The notes beneath the pieces are model-generated. The model did not search any database. It saw only the letters and a list, made by a program, of their open reading frames with translations, and was not told the DNA's origin. From Nodosilinea sp. LEGE 06152 (GTDB lineage: Bacteria > Cyanobacteriota > Cyanobacteriia > Phormidesmidales > Phormidesmidaceae): DNA of 64,000 bases. The DNA is taken from NCBI RefSeq assembly GCF_015207525.1, contig NZ_JADEWR010000021.1:7124-71123 (forward strand). The letters run 5' to 3'. This document shows, one piece after another, positions 34,420 through 42,758 of this stretch. A program made the position numbers and the translations under genes. Within the stretch, counting starts at the first letter, position 1. Each line of letters begins with the position of its first letter.

Positions 34420-35397
34420 TCAACCTACTACAGAGTGTAGGGTCGATGGCCGTCCCGTAGTTGTTCCTTGCTGACTGAATCGATTGCGAAAATCGTCAAT
34501 GGTGAGCTTCAGACCCTCCTGCAGAGGTACCGTTGGGTTCCAGCCAAGGAAAGTTTTGGCGCGGGTAATATCGGGCTTACGCCGCTGGGGGTCATCCTGA
34601 GGTAGCGGTTTATACACCAGCTCAGCATCGGGGTTAACCATCGACTGCACGGCTTGGGCCAGCTGCAAAATAGTGTACTCATCGGGGTTACCCAGGTTAA
34701 CCGGGCCGATGTAGTCACCGTTCATCAACCGCATCAATCCCTCTACCAGGTCAGACACGTAGCAAAAACTGCGGGTCTGTGCGCCGTTGCCATAGATGGT
34801 TAGAGGATTGCCCTGCAGTGCCTGCACCACAAAGTTGCTCACCACACGGCCATCATTTTCGAGCATACGGGGACCGTAGGTGTTAAAAATGCGGGCTACC
34901 CGAATATCAACATTGTTTTGGCGGTGATAGTCGAAGGCGAGGGTTTCAGCCACGCGTTTGCCCTCGTCATAGCAGCTGCGAATGCCAATAGGGTTGACAT
35001 TGCCCCGGTAGTCTTCAGACTGGGGATGGACCTCGGGGTCGCCATAAACCTCAGAGGTAGAAGCCAGTAAAAACCGGGCTTTTACCCGTTTAGCTAACCC
35101 CAGCATATTTAGGGTGCCCATCACATTGGTTTTGATGGTTTTTACCGGATTGTACTGATAATGCACCGGTGAGGCGGGGCAGGCCAGATGGTAAATTTGG
35201 TCAACCTCAAGCCGAATGGGTTCCGTTACGTCGTGACGAATGACTTCAAAGTAGGGGTTGTCGAGCCAGTGCAGCAGGTTGTGGCGATGGCCAGTATAAA
35301 AATTATCCAGGCAAATAACTTCATTACCGGCAGTCATCAGACGATCAATTAAGTGGGAGCCAATAAACCCGGCTCCACCAGTTACTAGAATTCTCAT
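34420..35397 (-). CDS. UDP-glucuronate decarboxylase (UDP-xylose synthase type)
   Basis: 325 residues from the ATG (MRILVTGGAGFIGSHLIDRL), preferred over a TTG twelve bases upstream. Extended SDR fold: GxxGxxG motif at the N-terminus, TSEVYGDPEVHPQ holding the catalytic Ser/Thr, and SCYDEGKR holding the YxxxK pair. YDEGKR is characteristic of UXS enzymes rather than dTDP-glucose dehydratases. It turns UDP-glucuronate into UDP-xylose. It lies directly upstream of the dehydrogenase gene that makes its substrate. Confidence 0.9.
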   Translation of the reverse strand: MRILVTGGAGFIGSHLIDRLMTAGNEVICLDNFYTGHRHNLLHWLDNPYFEVIRHDVTEPIRLEVDQIYHLACPASPVHYQYNPVKTIKTNVMGTLNMLGLAKRVKARFLLASTSEVYGDPEVHPQSEDYRGNVNPIGIRSCYDEGKRVAETLAFDYHRQNNVDIRVARIFNTYGPRMLENDGRVVSNFVVQALQGNPLTIYGNGAQTRSFCYVSDLVEGLMRLMNGDYIGPVNLGNPDEYTILQLAQAVQSMVNPDAELVYKPLPQDDPQRRKPDITRAKTFLGWNPTVPLQEGLKLTIDDFRNRFSQQGTTTGRPSTLHSVVG

Positions 35398-35588
35398 GGG
35401 CAATCTCAATAGGGCAACATTTGTAGACGACGAGGCGCAGCTTTTTACTCAACTTACTTTTCCCAGGGTAAAGTATCCGGAGATCAAACTCCTATGGCTT
35501 TAGTTTTGATGAATTTACTAATTCTTCGTAAAGTTTCGTTTGTGGCATAGGAGCCGTTGTTTGCCTGCTAAGCTGCCCCCACAATTTA

Positions 35589-35999
35589 ATGAATGCCCTC
35601 TGCCCACTCTTTGTTTACGGCACCTTAAAGCCGGGAGAACGAGCCTTTGCTAATTTCTGCGCCCCCTACCTCGTGGATAGCCAACCGGCTTTAGCGGTAG
35701 GGCGGCTCTACCATCTGCCGCTGGGCTATCCTGCCATGACACTAGAAACGGGCTGGGTGCAAGGAATGCTGCTCACATTTTCCAGCCCCGATTGTCTACG
35801 CTCCATTGATGCCTTTGAAGAGTACTACCCCGATCGCCCCGAGAGCAGCGAATATCAGCGCGATCGCCACCTTGTCTTCGATCTTCAGCACCAGCCCTTA
35901 GGAACCGCCTGGGTTTATACCATGACGCGCGATCGCGTCACCGCACTAGCAGGGCAGTGGCTACCCCAGGGCCACTGGAGCGAAACTACAGTCCCCTGA
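35589..35999 (+). CDS. Gamma-glutamylcyclotransferase-like (AIG2) protein
   Basis: 136 residues. The family loop FVYGTLKPGERAFANF is at the N-terminus, and the catalytic glutamate lies in DAFEEYYPDRPESSEYQRD. The length suits the family. Enzymes of this fold cyclise gamma-glutamyl groups or act on gamma-glutamylamines; the exact substrate cannot be read here. Cytosolic, monocistronic, and convergent with the first porin gene. Confidence 0.88.
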   Translation: MNALCPLFVYGTLKPGERAFANFCAPYLVDSQPALAVGRLYHLPLGYPAMTLETGWVQGMLLTFSSPDCLRSIDAFEEYYPDRPESSEYQRDRHLVFDLQHQPLGTAWVYTMTRDRVTALAGQWLPQGHWSETTVP

Positions 36000-36007
36000 G
36001 TTCGAAC

Positions 36008-36039
36008 AAAAAAGGCTCTGCCAAAACTGGCAGAGCCTT
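36008..36039 (-). terminator. Terminator between cyclotransferase and first porin
   Basis: Twelve-base perfect stem AAGGCTCTGCCA / TGGCAGAGCCTT with a 4-nt loop. On the minus strand it is followed by TTTTTT, so it ends the porin transcript; it may also stop the plus-strand gene. Confidence 0.9.
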
Positions 36040-36085
36040 AAATTGCTAGAACAACCTAGCCAACTAAACAGTTAACTAAATCAAC

Positions 36086-37540
36086 TTAGAAGCGGAAGGT
36101 GGCACGAATGGCACCCCAGAGACCAGTGTCATCGTTACCAGCAAGACCAGAGTTGATGTCACCGTAGATAACGGCGGGAGTGATGGTCAGGAACTGGTTG
36201 AAGGGAATCTCGTAATAACCTTCAACAATGAATGGGTTGTTAGAACCAGCAACAAGACCATTAGTGGGCAGTTGACCACCATAGACACCCAGTTGAGCAC
36301 CCTCAGCCAGGAAGTTGTTGAAGCCAACACCAGCCGTCCAGCTGAAGTCGTTGCCACCCTGGAAGGTGGTGTAAGCACCGTGACCAGCGACGAAGAAGCC
36401 GCCAAAGTCAAGGTTCAACAAACCAGCGAAGGTATCAGTGGAGCCAGGAACACCAGCGTTAACACCGTCGCTGTGCAGGTAGGCAATACCAGCATCCAAG
36501 AAGCCGTCACTCAAGAAGCTGAGCTGAGCGATGTAGCTTTGGTTGTTAGCAGCAAAGATACCAACACCGGGATTAGTAGCACCACCGGGGTTAGAAGCGG
36601 TGTAGCCAGCGTCAAGCACAATGTTGTCGGTAAGCGCGAAGCTCAGACCAACACCAGCACCGTTGGAGGTGCTACCACCGAAGTCGTAGAACTGAGGACC
36701 ACCAGCATCAGCCACGGAGGGGCCGTCGAAGGGCACGATGGTGCTGGTAACCCAGTCATCGCCCTGGAGACCACGAGCAGCGGCAGTCACCGTCAGGCGG
36801 TTGCCGATGGGGAAGCTGTAGTAGAAGTCGTCAATGGTGACGTCGTAGTTGGCACCACCAGCATTAGCTAGACCACCCAGAGGGTTGATGGCGTTGCCGT
36901 CGCCGCCCTGGAGACGAATGCGCAAGCGGTCGTTGCCGGTGAAGCTGGAATCGAAGTTTAAGCGAGCCCGACCTGCAAAGCTGGTGCTTGACTCCCCAGT
37001 GACGGTGTCGATGGGGGTAACCAAGTTGAAGTCGGCCTGACCACGTAGCTTGGTGGTGGTGGAGAACTGCTGAGCGCGCAGGGTAGCGGTTTCAGCTTCT
37101 AGGGCATCAACGCGACCGCGCAGGGTAGCCAGTTCAGCCTGGAACTCTTCTTGCAGGCGACGAATGGTAGCCAGGTCGTCGGGGTTGATGCCCGACTGAG
37201 CAATCAGAGTCGCAATTACATCCAAGCAGGAGTTGAGACCAGCGGCAAACTCGAAGCGAGTTAGGCTACGCTGACCGCGGAAGGTGCGGTCGGGGTAGCC
37301 CTGAATACAACCGTAGTTCTCAACCAGACTTTGCAGCGCCTGGAAGGCCCAGTCGGAGGGCAGCACGTCGGTTAGCTCAGAAACGCTGGTAATTTGAGCT
37401 AGTTGAACAGAGTCTTGATCGAAGTTGCTGACCTGAGTGGTGACAGCAGCTTCAGCTGCGATCGCAGAGCCAGAGACGGCTACAGCCGCACCCAGAGCAG
37501 CGGGCACAGCCAGCAGGGATTGCCAAAATAACTTAGCCAT
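36086..37540 (-). CDS. SLH-domain outer-membrane porin, copy 1
   Basis: 484 residues from the ATG that follows GAGGAG; a GTG 18 bp upstream overlaps that site and is unlikely. Signal peptide MAKLFWQSLLAVPAALGAAV...AIAAEA, an SLH domain (about 50-110, SDWAFQALQSLVENYGCIQG and FRGQRSLTRFEFAAGLNSCL) that holds peptidoglycan, a short coiled coil (about 120-165), then an OprB-like beta barrel ending in Phe. These are the major cyanobacterial porins, some annotated as iron-uptake porins. The first 170 residues are almost identical to copy 2; the barrels differ. Confidence 0.94.
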   Translation of the reverse strand: MAKLFWQSLLAVPAALGAAVAVSGSAIAAEAAVTTQVSNFDQDSVQLAQITSVSELTDVLPSDWAFQALQSLVENYGCIQGYPDRTFRGQRSLTRFEFAAGLNSCLDVIATLIAQSGINPDDLATIRRLQEEFQAELATLRGRVDALEAETATLRAQQFSTTTKLRGQADFNLVTPIDTVTGESSTSFAGRARLNFDSSFTGNDRLRIRLQGGDGNAINPLGGLANAGGANYDVTIDDFYYSFPIGNRLTVTAAARGLQGDDWVTSTIVPFDGPSVADAGGPQFYDFGGSTSNGAGVGLSFALTDNIVLDAGYTASNPGGATNPGVGIFAANNQSYIAQLSFLSDGFLDAGIAYLHSDGVNAGVPGSTDTFAGLLNLDFGGFFVAGHGAYTTFQGGNDFSWTAGVGFNNFLAEGAQLGVYGGQLPTNGLVAGSNNPFIVEGYYEIPFNQFLTITPAVIYGDINSGLAGNDDTGLWGAIRATFRF

Positions 37541-37951
37541 TCGGTATTTTCTCCTCACACCTTATACAAGGCTTATCGTGTACTTCAAAGCAGGTTTGGC
37601 CTAAACCATCCCTCATCTAACAGGCGCAGACTTAACCCCAAAATGGGGACAAAGTTGCTGAGCTTCACGTACATCCAAAACCGATAGTAGCAGATATACT
37701 CTGTATCGGCTAGATCGGTTTGACCAAGAAGGACAGACCGATATCTAACTGACCCAGACGTACGCTACTAGTGCAGAGTTCCCTAACTACAGGCAAGGGG
37801 CGACAGCAATACGATGGCTTCCTGAAAACGCGGCGTGGCTGGCGCTGAAACGCTTGGATTGAGGGGTTTGAGCCAACCACCGAACTCCGCGAAGGAACTA
37901 TAGAGACGCTGGAAACTAATGCTTCCAGCGTCTCTTATTAGGTTCTAAGGT
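37541..37951. other. Spacer between the two porin genes
   Basis: 411 bp holding the promoter of porin 1 and a hairpin at 37902-37935 just after porin 2. The 24 bp before each porin start are nearly identical, then the upstream sequences differ, so the two promoters are probably distinct. Confidence 0.55.
37902..37935 (-). terminator. Hairpin after porin copy 2
   Basis: Thirteen-base perfect stem AGAGACGCTGGAA / TTCCAGCGTCTCT with an 8-nt loop, 16 bp beyond the stop. The minus-strand tail (TATAGTTCC) is poor in T, so it may protect the mRNA end as much as terminate. Confidence 0.65.
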
Positions 37952-39424
37952 TTAGAACCTGAAGGTGGCACGCAAAGCACCCCAGAAACCGGTCTGGTCA
38001 GTGGCACCGGCCAGGCCCGTGTCACCATAGATGACAGCAGGGGTGATGGTCAGAAACTGGTTAAAGGGAATCTCGTAGTAACCCTCAACGATAAAGGGGT
38101 TGTCAGCATAGCCGGCTAGCTGAGGCAGTTGACCACCGTAGACACCCAGTTGAGCACCCTCAGCCAAAAAGTTTTCGAAGCCAATACCAGCGGTCCAGCT
38201 AAAGTCATCCCCGCCGTTGAAAGACTGGAAAGCGCCATGACCGGCGATAAAGAAACCGCCAAAGTCGAGGTTTAGCAGGCCAGCGAAGGTATCAGTAGCT
38301 CCGGCGGGGGCAGCAATTCCGGTATTGTTAAGCGCGAAACCCGAGGACAGGTCGTTGTGCATATAAGCAATACCTAGATCTAAAAAGCCATCGCTCAAGA
38401 AGCTGAGCTGAGCAATGTAGCTCTGGTCCGCAGCGGCGAAAATACCAACACTGGGATCGGTAGCACCACCGGGGTTAGAAGCGGTGTAGCCAGCGTCAAG
38501 CACAATGTTGTCGGTCAAAGCGATGCTAACCCCGGCACCGGCACCGTTGGAACTGCTGCCGCCGGTCGCGTAGAACCTGGGGTTGCCAGCATCGGCTACA
38601 GCAGGCCCATCAAAAGGAAGAATTGTGCTAACGACCCAGTCATCGCCAGAAAGACCACGGGCTGCAGCGGTGACGGTAATGCGGTTGCCGATGGGGAAGC
38701 TGTAGTAGAAGTCGTCAATGGTGACGTCGTAGTTACTGCCACCAGCATTCGCTAGGCCATATAAAGACTCAAAGGCATTCCCGTCGCCGCCCTGGAGGCG
38801 AATGCGCAAGCGATCGTCCCCTGTGAAGCTGGAGTCGAAGTTGAGGCGAGCCCGAGCAGCAACGCTGGTGCTGGTTTCGTCGGGGATGGTATCAAAGGGG
38901 GTAATTAGGTGGAAGTCGGCCTGACCACGTAGCTTGGTGGTGGTAGAGAACTGCTGAGCGCGCAGGGTAGCGGTTTCAGCTTCTAGGGCATCGACGCGAC
39001 CGCGCAGGGTAGCCAGTTCAGCCTGGAACTCTTCTTGCAGACGACGAATGGTAGCCAGGTCGTCGGGGTCGATGCCCGACTGAGCAATCAGAGTCGCAAT
39101 TACATCCAAGCAGGAGTTGAGACCAGCGGCAAACTCGAAGCGAGTTAGGCTGCGCTGACCGCGGAAGGTGCGGTCGGGGTAACCCTGAATACAACCGTAG
39201 TTCTCAACCAGACTTTGCAGCGCCTGGAAGGCCCAGTCGGAGGGCAGAACGTCGGTTAGCTCGGAAACGCTGGTGATTTGAGCTAGTTGAACAGAGTCTT
39301 GATCGAAGTTGCTGACCTGAGTGGTGACAGCAGCTTCAGCTGCGATCGCAGAGCCAGAGACGGCTACAGCCGCACCCAGAGCAGCGGGCACAGCCAGCAG
39401 GGATTGCCAAAATAACTTAGCCAT
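37952..39424 (-). CDS. SLH-domain outer-membrane porin, copy 2
   Basis: 490 residues from the ATG after GAGGAG. Same plan as copy 1: signal peptide, SLH domain, coiled coil, OprB-like barrel ending in TFRF. Across the first 170 residues I find only one difference (SGINPDD in copy 1, SGIDPDD here). The barrel shares the framework but differs in loops, for example around YMHNDLSSGFALNNTG. Tandem paralogues with a shared anchor and different pores may be used under different nutrient conditions; that is inference. Confidence 0.94.
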   Translation of the reverse strand: MAKLFWQSLLAVPAALGAAVAVSGSAIAAEAAVTTQVSNFDQDSVQLAQITSVSELTDVLPSDWAFQALQSLVENYGCIQGYPDRTFRGQRSLTRFEFAAGLNSCLDVIATLIAQSGIDPDDLATIRRLQEEFQAELATLRGRVDALEAETATLRAQQFSTTTKLRGQADFHLITPFDTIPDETSTSVAARARLNFDSSFTGDDRLRIRLQGGDGNAFESLYGLANAGGSNYDVTIDDFYYSFPIGNRITVTAAARGLSGDDWVVSTILPFDGPAVADAGNPRFYATGGSSSNGAGAGVSIALTDNIVLDAGYTASNPGGATDPSVGIFAAADQSYIAQLSFLSDGFLDLGIAYMHNDLSSGFALNNTGIAAPAGATDTFAGLLNLDFGGFFIAGHGAFQSFNGGDDFSWTAGIGFENFLAEGAQLGVYGGQLPQLAGYADNPFIVEGYYEIPFNQFLTITPAVIYGDTGLAGATDQTGFWGALRATFRF

Positions 39425-39573
39425 TCGGTACTTTCTCCTCACACCATTAAGGAAAGTTTAAGCTCTATTGATATGTATTCTCAAGAGAGACACGAGGGAA
39501 GCTTACCATGAGAGGCTTATGCCAGGTTATGCAATTGACAATAGATATTATTTCTAAAACCCACAGAACGAAT

Positions 39574-39620
39574 AAAAAGCGGATCTGTATGCCAAATTAG
39601 CTGGGCATACAGATCCGCTT
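39574..39620 (-). terminator. Terminator after pterin dehydratase gene
   Basis: Seventeen-base perfect stem (AAGCGGATCTGTATGCC and its complement) with a 10-nt loop, followed on the minus strand by TTATT after a short T run. Confidence 0.9.
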
Positions 39621-39673
39621 GGCGGTCGAAAACGTGAGCGAGTGAGCACACCAAGTTCGAGCGCTGCTCCGAG

Positions 39674-39955
39674 TTAGCCTAGGGCAGAAATTGTTTGGGC
39701 CATAGCAAAGTCTTTCTCGGTTAGCCCTCCAGCATCGTGAGTGGAGAGACTGATGACTACGCGGTTGTAAGAAATTTGCAGGTCGGGATGGTGCCCAGCG
39801 GCCTCGGCCGGTTCGACCAGCTGGTTGACAAAGTCAACGGCGGCAACAAAGTCGTTGAAGGTGCGGGTGCAGGTAATGGTCTTACCGTCTAAGCTCCAGT
39901 CGGGGAGCTGGCCGAGTTGGGCTTGAATGTCGCGATCGCTAAGTAGTGAAGCCAT
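39674..39955 (-). CDS. Pterin-4a-carbinolamine dehydratase
   Basis: 93 residues, full length for the family. The signature is complete: AEAAGHHPDLQISYNRVVISLSTHDAGGLTEKD, written here as the joined segments AEAAGHHPDLQISYN and VVISLSTHDAGGLTEKD; the HHP and the later His-Asp pair form the active site. It dehydrates 4a-hydroxytetrahydropterin. Phenylalanine hydroxylase, its usual partner, is not seen here; in cyanobacteria these proteins may serve other pterin chemistry. It is followed by a strong terminator. Confidence 0.95.
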   Translation of the reverse strand: MASLLSDRDIQAQLGQLPDWSLDGKTITCTRTFNDFVAAVDFVNQLVEPAEAAGHHPDLQISYNRVVISLSTHDAGGLTEKDFAMAQTISALG

Positions 39956-40077
39956 AGTTATGAGGAGGTGGGCTGCCCTTTCATCTTAAGGGTGGAGCGC
40001 TAGCTAGGGCTGCGATCGCTTTTCTGAGCTTTTGCTCTTAAAAAACTCCAAAAAACGTAAATCTCTTTAAAAGCTAT

Positions 40078-40119
40078 CCGCCCCTGCCAGGGGAAGACAA
40101 GCTTCCGAAGCAGGGGCGG
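40078..40119 (-). terminator. G+C-rich hairpin
   Basis: Ten-base perfect stem CCGCCCCTGC / GCAGGGGCGG with an inner TTCC/GGAA helix. It lies between the short open frame at 40216-40287 and the pterin dehydratase gene, and is followed on the minus strand by ATAGCTTTTAAAG. It may terminate a short transcript or act as an attenuator. Confidence 0.55.
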
Positions 40120-40215
40120 TCTAGTTGGATCTTAGGTTGAACCTGACTGCCGGGAGGAACCCTGTTCAGCCAGCTTCGAGAGCTTAGCTAGTTGCCGAAG
40201 CAACCAACACTGAAG

Positions 40216-40287
40216 CTAGAGCACAGCCCCGGCGCACAGCCGGCTGATCTCAACCTGAAGACCCACACGTTTACTACTCTCTTGCAT
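40216..40287 (-). CDS. Candidate short peptide gene with near-perfect Shine-Dalgarno
   Basis: 23 codons (MQESSKRVGLQVEIS... then RLCAGAVL, stop TAG). The ten bases AGGAGGTGAT ahead of it match the anti-Shine-Dalgarno end of 16S rRNA completely, with 8 bases to the ATG. Such a strong site before a short frame is unusual in this window. The 3' end of the frame can fold (CCGGC-GCACA-GCCGG), and downstream lies a UUCG-type hairpin at 40191-40204 and the G+C-rich hairpin at 40078-40119. It could be a leader peptide or a small transcript of its own. I do not recognise the peptide. Confidence 0.45.
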   Translation of the reverse strand: MQESSKRVGLQVEISRLCAGAVL

Positions 40288-40465
40288 GGGCATCACCTCC
40301 TGAATCCTACACGGTAAAATCTGTAGAGATAGCTGCCGTAACAGCGGCATTACTCGTAAGTTAGCACAATAATTTCTAGCTGTGGCAGAAATTGCGACCT
40401 TGTTAAGAGGTTTAATTTGCGATCGCCAGCCATAGCGCCATTTCAGTACCTTAACTACCCCACTG

Positions 40466-41344
40466 ATGCCCTTCAATACCTCTGTACCGATCGTCGAGAG
40501 CAGCCTAGATGAGTACCTACAAGCCTGGCTGCTTGAAGATGTTGGCCGTGGCGACTGGACCACGATTGGGCTAGGAGAGCTGGTGCAGCAGCCGGGGTTG
40601 GCGCGTTGGGTGACTCGCGCCCCCGGCGTAATCGCGGGATTGCCCTTTGCTCGCCGCCTATTTCAACAGCTTGATAGCGATCTCAGCTTTGAACCTCTGG
40701 TCAGCGACGGCGACGCCTGTGCCGCCGACACGACCATTGCTAAAGTCAGCGGCAATCTGGCGGCCTTGCTGACGGGCGAGCGGGTGGCGCTGAACCTGGT
40801 GATGCGTCTGAGCGGCATTGCCACCGCCACTCGCCAGTACGTGGAGCAGCTCGCCGGTAGCCCCACCCAGCTCGTCGATACCCGTAAGACAACCCCTGGC
40901 CTGCGCCAGCTCGAAAAGTACGCTAGTCGAGTGGGCGGGGCTGTCAATCACCGCCTAGGTCTGGATGATGCGGTAATGATCAAAGACAACCACATTGCCG
41001 CCGCTGGGGGCATTGGGGCGGCGGTAGCTCAGATTCGACCGGCCATTCCCTACCCGATGATGGTGGAGGTCGAAACCAGCTCTCTCGAACAGGTCGAGGA
41101 GGCGATCGCCTGCCCGGTGGACATCATCATGCTCGACAACATGCCCCCGGCGATGATGAAGACGGCGGTTGAGCGCATTCGGGCTCAAAAACCAGCGGTC
41201 AGGATTGAGGCGTCTGGCAACGTTACCCTGGAGACGTTAAGGCCAATTGCGGCGACGGGGGTAGATTTCATCTCTAGTAGCGCCCCTATTACCCGGGCTC
41301 CGTGGCTAGACATTAGTATGCAAGTGAGTTCTAAAGCGGTTTAA
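40466..41344 (+). CDS. nadC: Nicotinate-nucleotide pyrophosphorylase (carboxylating)
   Basis: 292 residues. Signatures: LLEDVGRGDWTT near the start, ALNLVMRLSGIATATRQYV, DTRKTTPGLRQLEKYA with the substrate-binding Arg-Lys, HRLGLDDAVMIKDNH, and the C-terminal barrel motif IEASGNVTLETLRPIAATGVDFISS. It converts quinolinate and PRPP to nicotinate mononucleotide in NAD synthesis. The gene is 13 bp upstream of the YbjQ-like gene and likely cotranscribed with it. Confidence 0.95.
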   Translation: MPFNTSVPIVESSLDEYLQAWLLEDVGRGDWTTIGLGELVQQPGLARWVTRAPGVIAGLPFARRLFQQLDSDLSFEPLVSDGDACAADTTIAKVSGNLAALLTGERVALNLVMRLSGIATATRQYVEQLAGSPTQLVDTRKTTPGLRQLEKYASRVGGAVNHRLGLDDAVMIKDNHIAAAGGIGAAVAQIRPAIPYPMMVEVETSSLEQVEEAIACPVDIIMLDNMPPAMMKTAVERIRAQKPAVRIEASGNVTLETLRPIAATGVDFISSSAPITRAPWLDISMQVSSKAV

Positions 41345-41357
41345 CCCGAGGTAACCC

Positions 41358-41684
41358 ATGATCTTAACCACCGGCCCCAACGTTGACGGTCGCCAGGTCA
41401 TTCAGTACTGCGGCCTGGTCAATGGCGAAGCCATTTTAGGAGCCAATATTTTTAAAGACTTTTTTGCGGGTATTCGCGATGTCGTGGGCGGGCGATCGGG
41501 AGCCTACGAGCATTCTCTGCGTCAGGCCCGCAACACGGCCATTAAGGAAATGATGCAGGCCGCAAAAGAACTGGGGGCAGACGCCATTATCGCCATCGAT
41601 ATCGACTACGAATCGCTAGAAATCAACAACGGCGGCAACATGCTGATGGTGGCCGCCAGTGGTACTGCAGTGCGGCTGGCGTGA
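41358..41684 (+). CDS. YbjQ/UPF0145 family protein
   Basis: 108 residues, full length. Motifs: GEAILGANIFKDFFAGIRDVVGGRSGAYE and the C-terminal AAKELGADAIIAIDIDYESL. The family forms small oligomers proposed to bind metals; no function is settled. Its position 13 bp after nadC implies one transcript, but I see no functional link. Confidence 0.92.
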   Translation: MILTTGPNVDGRQVIQYCGLVNGEAILGANIFKDFFAGIRDVVGGRSGAYEHSLRQARNTAIKEMMQAAKELGADAIIAIDIDYESLEINNGGNMLMVAASGTAVRLA

Positions 41685-41696
41685 GCAGTCTTTCGC

Positions 41697-41715
41697 CTAG
41701 GAACCGGGTTCCTAG
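41697..41715. terminator. Palindrome after the nadC-ybjQ unit
   Basis: CTAGGAACCGGGTTCCTAG, nine-base arms around one base, 12 bp after the stop. There is no T run. The core GGAACCGGG recurs at about 41751. It could be a hairpin terminator or a protein-binding palindrome. Confidence 0.45.
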
Positions 41716-41766
41716 CCGCAGCCCAGGCAGATTCCAGCGACTTGGTTAAGGAACCGGGTGCCCCAG

Positions 41767-42135
41767 TTAGCTATCAACAGCGTGATCCTTCAAGTCGCTG
41801 AGCGCAACGTGCTCAATGGCAGCGGCGTGGGTGGCTTCAAGCACTACCGGGGGGGCAACCCCAGCCTCTAGGGCTTCTTGCCAGCGGGGGGCACACAGAC
41901 ACCAGCGATCGCCCGGCTTTAGCCCCGGAAACTGAAAGGCGGGCACAGGAGTAGAGAGATCGTTGCCTTGGGCTTTGGTAAAGGCCAAAAATTCAGGCGT
42001 CATCTGGGCGCACACAACGTGAACTCCCATATCACCTGCCCCTGTATTGCAGCAGCCATCGCGATAAAAGCCGGTCATGGGCGAGGTGCAGCAGGGGGCA
42101 AGGGAAGTGCCCAAGACGTTGGTAGCAGTGATCAT
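41767..42135 (-). CDS. DUF2237 family protein
   Basis: 122 residues, the family's normal length. Conserved: NVLGTSLAPCCTSPMTGFYRDGCCNTGAGDMG at the start (four cysteines, read as NVLGTSLAPCCTSPMTG followed by FYRDGCCNTG), and GLKPGDRWCLCAPRWQEAL with two more. The cysteine pattern suggests metal or redox chemistry, but none has been shown to my knowledge. Cytosolic and monocistronic. Confidence 0.92.
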   Translation of the reverse strand: MITATNVLGTSLAPCCTSPMTGFYRDGCCNTGAGDMGVHVVCAQMTPEFLAFTKAQGNDLSTPVPAFQFPGLKPGDRWCLCAPRWQEALEAGVAPPVVLEATHAAAIEHVALSDLKDHAVDS

Positions 42136-42215
42136 GGGAAAGTCCTTTGGGAACGGGGTAGAACGGTGTTGACTCGCTTTTAATCTACCGCAAGACCCAG
42201 CCCACCGTAGCGACT

Positions 42216-42245
42216 CAAAAAGGGGCTGTCTTAGCCGACAGCCCC
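42216..42245 (-). terminator. Terminator after the DUF1232 gene
   Basis: Nine-base stem GGGGCTGTC / GACAGCCCC with a 6-nt loop, followed on the minus strand by TTTTTGAG. Confidence 0.9.
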
Positions 42246-42306
42246 TCAGCAGAATGAGTTTAATAAGCTTGACGACGGTGGAAAAACACGGCCAGAAGAG
42301 CCGAGC

Positions 42307-42591
42307 CTAAACTTCGACCGTGGTGACGGAGTCTACAGCAGCATCGGTTTCGCCGGCTTTGGGCTGCTTGCGCTTGTTCACGTACTCCAGCGCGATCTGG
42401 GATAGCTCAGTGACGAGCAGCGTAGTCAGCAGGCCGTCATCAACCCAGCCAATAATGGGCAGAAAGTCAGGGGAAATATCGATGGGGGACACCAGATAAA
42501 TCAGGGTTCCTAAAACCAAGACCCAGCGATATTTGCTGTTGCGAAGGGTTGCTTTATACCAGTTGTAAAAGGAGGCAATCACATTATTCAT
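42307..42591 (-). CDS. DUF1232 (YkvA-like) membrane protein
   Basis: 94 residues. The family core is clear: a helix LVLGTLIYLVSPIDISPDFLPIIGWVDD, here LVLGTLIYLVSPIDISPD then FLPIIGWVDDGLLTTLLV. One or two membrane helices. Members are small membrane proteins of unknown role. GGAGG lies ten bases before the ATG. A terminator follows. Confidence 0.92.
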   Translation of the reverse strand: MNNVIASFYNWYKATLRNSKYRWVLVLGTLIYLVSPIDISPDFLPIIGWVDDGLLTTLLVTELSQIALEYVNKRKQPKAGETDAAVDSVTTVEV

Positions 42592-42758
42592 TGAGCTATT
42601 CCCCTATGGCTGATGTTTAAATCATGTCAGAAATACTGGCGATAACACAGTGTAGAAAACTGATCTAAAACCGTGGAGAGCCGCACCCATCCCATTTTTT
42701 TGGGGTCACTAGAGCTTCTGGGTGCTCCGAGCCGAAATGCTAGACTACGTAGGCAAAG

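Noticed and set aside
35493..35549. 18-codon frame (MALVLMNLLILRK...) before the cyclotransferase gene
   Set aside because: Too short, and it matches no known small photosynthetic subunit.
40288..40563. Longer minus-strand frame continuing upstream of the 23-codon peptide
   Set aside because: It overlaps the start of nadC on the other strand and looks like antisense translation; the strong ribosome-binding site marks the short frame instead.
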